A DNA stretch of 10,025 nucleotides from an uncultured Lachnospiraceae bacterium. Its GTDB lineage: Bacteria; Bacillota; Clostridia; Lachnospirales; Lachnospiraceae. The position numbers and the translations under genes are program-made. The stretch spans positions 1 to 10,025 of the forward strand of contig CANTGP010000087.1 in the NCBI GenBank assembly GCA_947653315.1, in the 5' to 3' direction. The notes under the pieces were generated by a model. It was given only the letters and a program-made list of their open reading frames with translations, was not told where the DNA came from and made no database searches. Of the stretch, positions 6,738-10,025 are shown one piece after another; position 1 is the stretch's first letter, and every line of letters starts with the position of its first letter.

Positions 6738-8174
6738 ATGGCTGACAAGAAATTAGTGGAAGCAATCACGTCCATGGACGAGGATTTTGCGCAGTGGTAT
6801 ACGGATGTGGTGAAAAAGGCGGAGTTAATTGATTATTCCAACGTAAAGGGCTGTATGGTAATCAAACCGGCGGGATATGCCATTTGGGAGTTGATCCAAA
6901 GGCAGTTGGACGATATGTTTAAGGAAACGGGAGTGGAAAACGTATATATGCCCATGTTCATTCCCGAAAGCCTGCTGCAAAAGGAGAAAGACCATGTGGA
7001 AGGTTTTGCGCCCGAGGTGGCATGGGTGACGCACGGAGGACTGAATCCCCTGCAGGAGAGGATGTGCGTAAGACCTACTTCCGAAACGCTTTTCTGTGAT
7101 TTTTATAAGGGGGATATCCAGTCTTACCGGGATCTTCCAAAAGTATATAACCAGTGGTGCAGTGTGGTACGCTGGGAAAAGGAAACAAGACCTTTTCTGC
7201 GTTCCCGGGAATTCTTATGGCAGGAGGGGCATACGGCGCATGCTACGGCAGAGGAGGCACAGGAGAGAACCGAGCAGATGTTAAACGTATATGCGGAATT
7301 CTGTGAGAAAGTATTGGCGATTCCCGTGGTAAAAGGGCGGAAAACGGAGAAGGAGAAATTCGCCGGTGCGGAGGCCACTTATACCATAGAGGCCCTGATG
7401 CATGACGGCAAGGCGCTCCAGTCCGGTACCAGCCACAATTTTGGCGACGGTTTTGCGAAGGCGTTCGGCATCCAGTTCACCGATAAGGATAATACCTTAA
7501 AATATGTCCACCAGACTTCCTGGGGGATGTCCACGAGAATCATCGGCGCCATTATCATGGTTCACGGTGATAACTCCGGCTTGGTACTGCCTCCCAAAGT
7601 AGCGCCAACGCAGGTGATGATTGTTCCCATCCAACAGAAGAAGGAAGGGGTGCTGGATAAGGCATATGAATTAAAGGACCGTATCGCCGCGTCCGGATTC
7701 CGCGTAAAAGTGGATGATTCGGATAAGAGTCCCGGATGGAAATTCTCGGAGCAGGAAATGCGGGGGATTCCCATCCGTGTGGAAATCGGTCCGAAGGATA
7801 TCGAAGCGGGGAAATGCGTGATTTGCCGCCGCGACAACGGGGAGAAAACGGAAGCTGCCTTAGGGGAGCTGGAGCAGGCGGTTGCCGGGATTTTGGAAGA
7901 TATCCAGGAATCCATGTACCGAAAGGCAAAAGCCCATTTGCAATCCCATATCCATACGGCGAAGACGAAAGAGGAATTCGTGCGTACCTTTGAGGAAAAA
8001 ACGGGTTTTGTAAAAGCGATGTGGTGCGGGGAAACGGAATGTGAGGAAAAGATTAAGGAAGACATGGCAGTAACCAGCCGGTGTATGCCTTACGAACAGG
8101 AATGCCTGTCCGATACGTGTGTATACTGCGGTAAACCCGCCAAGAAGATGGTTTATTGGGGGCGGGCTTATTAA
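6738..8174 (+). CDS. proS: Prolyl-tRNA synthetase, archaeal/eukaryotic-type (short ProS)
   Basis: This 478-residue class II synthetase charges tRNA-Pro in the cytoplasm. Motif 2 is represented by RPTSET (112-117) and [21 protein letters not shown] (145-165). Motif 3 is in [24 protein letters not shown] (263-286). The anticodon-binding domain follows (about 290-400). The C-terminal domain keeps four cysteines (430, 435, 461, 464) with the 5/26/3 spacing of the zinc site in the Thermus and archaeal-type enzymes, and the protein ends in the family's characteristic Tyr (WGRAY). The INS editing domain of the long bacterial type is absent, as normal for this class, so mis-charged Ala-tRNA would need a separate YbaK/ProX-type protein, not seen here. 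I chose ATG 6738 because AAAGGAGG (6722-6729) lies 8 nt before it. The upstream in-frame start at 6642 would fall in the leader. Confidence 0.97.
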   Translation: MADKKLVEAITSMDEDFAQWYTDVVKKAELIDYSNVKGCMVIKPAGYAIWELIQRQLDDMFKETGVENVYMPMFIPESLLQKEKDHVEGFAPEVAWVTHGGLNPLQERMCVRPTSETLFCDFYKGDIQSYRDLPKVYNQWCSVVRWEKETRPFLRSREFLWQEGHTAHATAEEAQERTEQMLNVYAEFCEKVLAIPVVKGRKTEKEKFAGAEATYTIEALMHDGKALQSGTSHNFGDGFAKAFGIQFTDKDNTLKYVHQTSWGMSTRIIGAIIMVHGDNSGLVLPPKVAPTQVMIVPIQQKKEGVLDKAYELKDRIAASGFRVKVDDSDKSPGWKFSEQEMRGIPIRVEIGPKDIEAGKCVICRRDNGEKTEAALGELEQAVAGILEDIQESMYRKAKAHLQSHIHTAKTKEEFVRTFEEKTGFVKAMWCGETECEEKIKEDMAVTSRCMPYEQECLSDTCVYCGKPAKKMVYWGRAY

Positions 8175-8180
8175 TTTATT

Positions 8181-8248
8181 TCCGCGGGCAACGTGCCAAG
8201 CAGCCGCACTTGTGCGGATATTTGGTGACTGCCGTGAAGTTGGTGACT
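8181..8248. repeat. Paired small hairpins and a 9-bp direct repeat upstream of the small gene's promoter
   Basis: After proS come GGCA-acg-TGCC (8187-8197) and CCGCA-CTTG-TGCGG (8204-8217, 5-6 bp). An outer pairing TCCGC (8181-8185) with GCGGA (8214-8218) is also possible. TTGGTGACT then occurs twice, at 8222-8230 and 8240-8248, with an 18-bp offset. No U-run follows, so this is not a convincing proS terminator. The direct repeats end 14 nt before the -35 box of the next promoter and could be an activator site, but that is inference. Confidence 0.5.
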
Positions 8249-8262
8249 CCTGCGGGTTAGGC

Positions 8263-8291
8263 TTTACACTCTTTTGGCTTTTTTGTATAAT
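8263..8291 (+). promoter_or_regulatory. Strong housekeeping promoter for the 58-residue gene
   Basis: TTTACA (8263-8268) and a perfect TATAAT (8286-8291) are spaced by 17 nt, predicting a start near 8298 and a short leader of about 26 nt. The surroundings are much more AT-rich than the flanking genes. Confidence 0.85.
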
Positions 8292-8323
8292 TATGATATC
8301 ATATAGAAAAGGAGTGATAGAAA

Positions 8324-8500
8324 GTGGGGGAACATACAATGAATAATCAGGAATTATGTATTTTATTGGATTCCATACTTGCATTACTTGATACCAATAA
8401 TGTAGAAAAAGCAAAGGAAGTAATTAGAAACGGCATAAAAAGAATTGATAAAGGAATGACCAGCAGTTTGGACAATGCAAGTGAAAACAGGGAAAATTAG
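8324..8500 (+). CDS. Small AT-rich gene, unrecognised 58-residue protein
   Basis: The protein reads MGEHTMNNQELCILLDSILA and continues through LLDTNNVEKAKEVIRNGIKR to an Asn/Ser-rich tail ending SENREN. It is soluble, has no signal peptide or membrane segment, and is predicted largely helical: an amphipathic Leu/Ile helix, a turn at DTNN, then a Lys-rich helix, which looks like a small helical hairpin that could dimerise. I do not recognise a family. The GTG at 8324 lies 9 nt after AGGAG in AAAAGGAGTGAT, a near-perfect anti-Shine-Dalgarno match. ATG 8339, with GGGGGA about 7 nt upstream, is the alternative and gives 53 residues. It has its own promoter and a private terminator, so it is monocistronic. 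Its A/T-rich codon use (ATA, AGA, TTA, AAT) differs from the GC-richer neighbours and suggests a different origin. Confidence 0.75.
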   Translation: MGEHTMNNQELCILLDSILALLDTNNVEKAKEVIRNGIKRIDKGMTSSLDNASENREN

Positions 8501-8516
8501 CGTAGCGGCATAATTG

Positions 8517-8571
8517 AAAAACGGAAGGCAGAAAGCCCGTGATTGAGCAGGGCTTTCTGCCTTCCGTTTTT
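8517..8571. terminator. Perfect 22-bp bidirectional terminator between convergent genes
   Basis: The left arm (8517-8538) begins AAAAACGGAAGG and the right arm (8550-8571) ends CCTTCCGTTTTT. They are perfectly complementary over 22 bp around an 11-nt loop. The five T residues at one end and five A residues at the other give a U-run in either direction. It serves the small gene on the plus strand and the lysis cassette on the minus strand, whose last stop codon is only 5 nt away. Confidence 0.95.
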
Positions 8572-8575
8572 GGTG

Positions 8576-9016
8576 TCAGGGGATATTTCTTAAAAACAGT
8601 TCTTTTTCTTCCCTGCGCCTGCGGACCAGTCCGGGAAAGACTTTTTTGCCGGCGTGGACCCATTTGTCAAATTCTTTTGCCGCGCCTTCCGTATCGCCCC
8701 GGTTCAGTTTGCGGAGGAGCGTGCTCCGCCGCAATGCTCCGGTTCCCACGTTGTAGGTAAAGGATACCAGCGCGTCGAACATGTCCTGTGTCAGTGGTAC
8801 GGTGACGTACCGGTTGACGCATTCCTCGAACCGCGCCAAATCGGATTTGAGGAAGGCTTCCGCCTGTTCCCGTGAAATGCACATGCCGGGGACGACGTTT
8901 CCCGTATGCCCGTAGCCGATGGTCCAGATTCCGGCAACGTCTTGGTAAGAGGTAAGGCGGCAGCCTTCGAAAGACTTGATGAGCTCTATGCCTGCTTGGG
9001 ATGTGGTATAATCCAT
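8576..9016 (-). CDS. Phage-type lysozyme (GH24 endolysin)
   Basis: This 146-residue muramidase should cleave the N-acetylmuramic acid to N-acetylglucosamine bond of peptidoglycan. The T4-lysozyme-like catalytic triad is complete: Glu17 in KSFEGCRL, Asp26 in YQDVAG and Thr32 in WTIGYGHTG, with the same spacing (9 and 6) as Glu11/Asp20/Thr26 of T4 lysozyme. Later family blocks are present (LTQDMFDALVSFTYNVGTGAL at 75-95, and a C-terminal GLVRRRREEKELFL). Length is usual for single-domain members, and no cell-wall-binding domain follows. There is no signal peptide or N-terminal anchor, so release to the wall needs a holin, which is encoded just upstream. The ATG at 9016 follows an AGGAG 10 nt away. 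As last gene of the leftward cassette it ends at the shared terminator. Confidence 0.95.
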   Translation of the reverse strand: MDYTTSQAGIELIKSFEGCRLTSYQDVAGIWTIGYGHTGNVVPGMCISREQAEAFLKSDLARFEECVNRYVTVPLTQDMFDALVSFTYNVGTGALRRSTLLRKLNRGDTEGAAKEFDKWVHAGKKVFPGLVRRRREEKELFLRNIP

Positions 9017-9126
9017 GTTTCTTTTACTCCTTTCGTTTTCTTCTTTGGTTTTTTTGCTTCTTTTTTGTTTTTTGATTTTTTTTATCTTATAATTTTTTTG
9101 TTTTCTTTTTTGCGTCTGCCCATGTT
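9017..9126 (-). other. A-rich linker between holin and lysozyme
   Basis: On the coding (minus) strand this stretch is built largely of A-runs of four to eight bases broken by C, G or T. It contains the lysozyme ribosome binding site near its end. A 13-codon frame (MGRRKKENKKIIR, 9082-9123) begins 3 nt after the holin stop, but it has no ribosome binding site of note and I do not call it a gene. No hairpin or promoter is evident. Confidence 0.5.
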
Positions 9127-9597
9127 TTAGGAATCCAGGCGGTTGATGTCATTTTTTATTTTTTTGATGGATTTTGACAGGAACTTCGGCAGTTTGGCGC
9201 CAAGACAGCCTGCATTCCTAAGAATGGACAACAGTTCGTTTAAGATGAACCATATGGTAACCAGTAAGCCGAACAGGGTTTTATTGTCCGCCTGTATTCC
9301 TAATTCCGCCGCGTATTTATGGATTAGGAAGTCCATGCTGAGCGCAGCCAGGACCGTCAGGATGCAGCCTGTTTTCCGGTAAAGGGAAGTCAGGATTTTG
9401 CTGCGGATGTGGCGGGGGTTGCGGCTGTCGGGATGGTCCAGCGTTTCTTTCTCCGTAACGAGTATCCCGGAAAAAGATTCCACCGCCATTAACAAAAACA
9501 GCAGGACAAGGGTGGGCAGCAGCAATCCCATGGTACTGCCGAACCATGCGGCTATGGCGGTCAAAATGCCCTTGCCGAATGTAACGTTGTTTTTCAT
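9127..9597 (-). CDS. Holin of the toxin-secretion/phage-lysis family (PF05105)
   Basis: This 156-residue membrane protein should form pores that let the lysozyme, or another protein, cross the membrane. Hydrophobic segments lie at about 9-40 (probably a helical hairpin), 77-97 and 105-127. The C-terminal block TIWFILNELLSILRNAGCLG (114-133), followed by AKLPKFLSKSIKKIKND, matches the family's ...NExxSILENxGxxGxxxPKFL signature, shared by the clostridial TcdE holin and many phage holins. The terminal Lys-rich tail is also typical. The ATG at 9597 overlaps the upstream sigma-like gene stop as ATGA, and AAGGAGG lies 12 nt upstream. An alternative in-frame start at 9651 would add an 18-residue Arg/Lys-rich extension lying over that gene. 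Relation to phage lysis is firm by family. Use in export of another protein is inference. Confidence 0.93.
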   Translation of the reverse strand: MKNNVTFGKGILTAIAAWFGSTMGLLLPTLVLLFLLMAVESFSGILVTEKETLDHPDSRNPRHIRSKILTSLYRKTGCILTVLAALSMDFLIHKYAAELGIQADNKTLFGLLVTIWFILNELLSILRNAGCLGAKLPKFLSKSIKKIKNDINRLDS

Positions 9598-10025
9598 TTG
9601 TTTCTTTCGCCTCCTTCTGTAACTATTTTGTTTTTTATCTGTTTCAACCATTTATTCTTAATGCGGTTGACATATTGCCTGGTGGTATGGAGTTCTGCGG
9701 CAACCAGTGAACAGCTTTTGCCTTCGAAAAGAATTGCCATCAGTATTTTCTTTTGTTTTGCGCTGCATGTTGATAAAAGGTCTTCGAGGGCAAGCCTTAA
9801 TTCGCAGTCCCCGTATTCGGTTTCCCAATAGGGACAGACAGGACATGCTTCCTCAAGGGGAAGCTCGCTGCTTAAAATCTTATTGTTTATCCTTGTCAGT
9901 TCCCGGTATTTGTTTTTCAGTGCATTGATAAGGAAGGTCAGGCATTGTGCTTCGTTCTCAACGCAGGGAATCCTGTTTACGGATTCCAAAAGCGCCAGTT
10001 CCAGTTCTGACATGGAGTCTTCAAA
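9594..10025 (-). CDS. Sigma-70-like regulator, N-terminus outside the window
   Basis: At least 143 residues are visible and the frame is open to the window edge. The visible N-terminus FEDSMSELELALLESVNRIP looks like sigma region 2.1 (FEDxxSEL...AL pattern), so the Met at 10013, which also lacks a ribosome site, is internal. The rest of region 2 follows, then a linker with CPVCPYWETEYGDC, then region 4 (CSAKQKKILMAILFEGKSCS and a helix-turn-helix LVAAELHTTRQYVNRIKNKW). It should direct RNA polymerase to particular promoters. The size and layout resemble the group-V clostridial sigma factors TcdR/UviA/BotR, but a phage late-gene activator with only a sigma-like fold is possible. It overlaps the holin by ATGA, so both are made together. 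No recognisable target promoter is visible in the window. Confidence 0.7.
   Translation of the reverse strand, partial: FEDSMSELELALLESVNRIPCVENEAQCLTFLINALKNKYRELTRINNKILSSELPLEEACPVCPYWETEYGDCELRLALEDLLSTCSAKQKKILMAILFEGKSCSLVAAELHTTRQYVNRIKNKWLKQIKNKIVTEGGERNK

Noticed and set aside
7562..8065. Minus-strand frames opposite the end of proS
   Set aside because: They are antisense to a well-conserved synthetase and have Ser/Pro-rich low-complexity composition.
9082..9123. 13-codon basic peptide frame MGRRKKENKKIIR after the holin
   Set aside because: No ribosome binding site, A-rich composition gives lysine codons by chance, and its frame is not that of the lysozyme.
9598..9651. 18-residue basic extension of the holin
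   Set aside because: It overlaps the sigma-like gene deeply. The ATGA overlap at 9594-9597 and the nearby AAGGAGG favour ATG 9597.
1..10025. CRISPR arrays, tRNA or rRNA genes, transposases and insertion-sequence ends
   Set aside because: I saw no regularly spaced long repeats, no cloverleaf or rRNA-like sequence and no transposase motifs on either strand.

Overview
The window looks like chromosome of a Gram-positive, low-to-mid GC Clostridia, most likely a Lachnospiraceae-type gut anaerobe. The reasons are strong AGGAG-type ribosome binding sites, consensus housekeeping promoters, a T-box riboswitch in front of proS, a short archaeal/eukaryotic-type prolyl-tRNA synthetase with a C-terminal four-cysteine zinc site, and clostridial holin and sigma-factor families. 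This placement is inferred from family content, not from a database match.

Positions 1-6218 hold a rightward housekeeping and envelope block. It contains a membrane sensor histidine kinase, its OmpR/PhoB-type response regulator (kinase first, which is not the commonest order), an RluA-family pseudouridine synthase 28 nt further on, a 173-nt gap, and then an AI-2E/YtvI-type membrane permease overlapping by ATGA with an O-antigen-ligase-like membrane protein. The ligase-like protein carries an unusual Gly/Ala/Glu hexapeptide-repeat loop. The 173-nt gap holds a short coding-like stretch on the minus strand followed by a hairpin that pairs better on that strand. It may be a gene remnant or a tiny gene.

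Positions 6246-8174 form a proline-supply unit. A consensus promoter (TTGACA, 17 nt, TAAAAT) drives a T-box leader of about 360 nt. The leader has an AGTA motif, a GGTGTGAG apical loop, a large Stem III hairpin, a T-box sequence whose UGGU bulge matches a tRNA ending in ACCA, and a competing 20-bp terminator. It precedes proS.

Positions 8175-8571 form a compact AT-rich island. It contains small hairpins, a 9-bp direct repeat, a second consensus promoter (TTTACA, 17 nt, TATAAT), a gene for an unrecognised 58-residue protein, and a perfect 22-bp bidirectional terminator.

Positions 8576-10025 run leftward and form a phage-type lysis cassette. A sigma-70-like regulator cut by the window edge overlaps by ATGA with a PF05105-type holin (the family of TcdE), followed after an A-rich 110-nt linker by a GH24 lysozyme with an intact Glu-Asp-Thr triad. 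Sigma factor plus holin plus endolysin recalls the TcdR/TcdE arrangement of clostridial toxin loci and the UviA/UviB bacteriocin regulators. It could equally be the lysis end of a prophage or tailocin. What lies beyond position 10025 would decide this, and the cassette is the most interesting part of the window.
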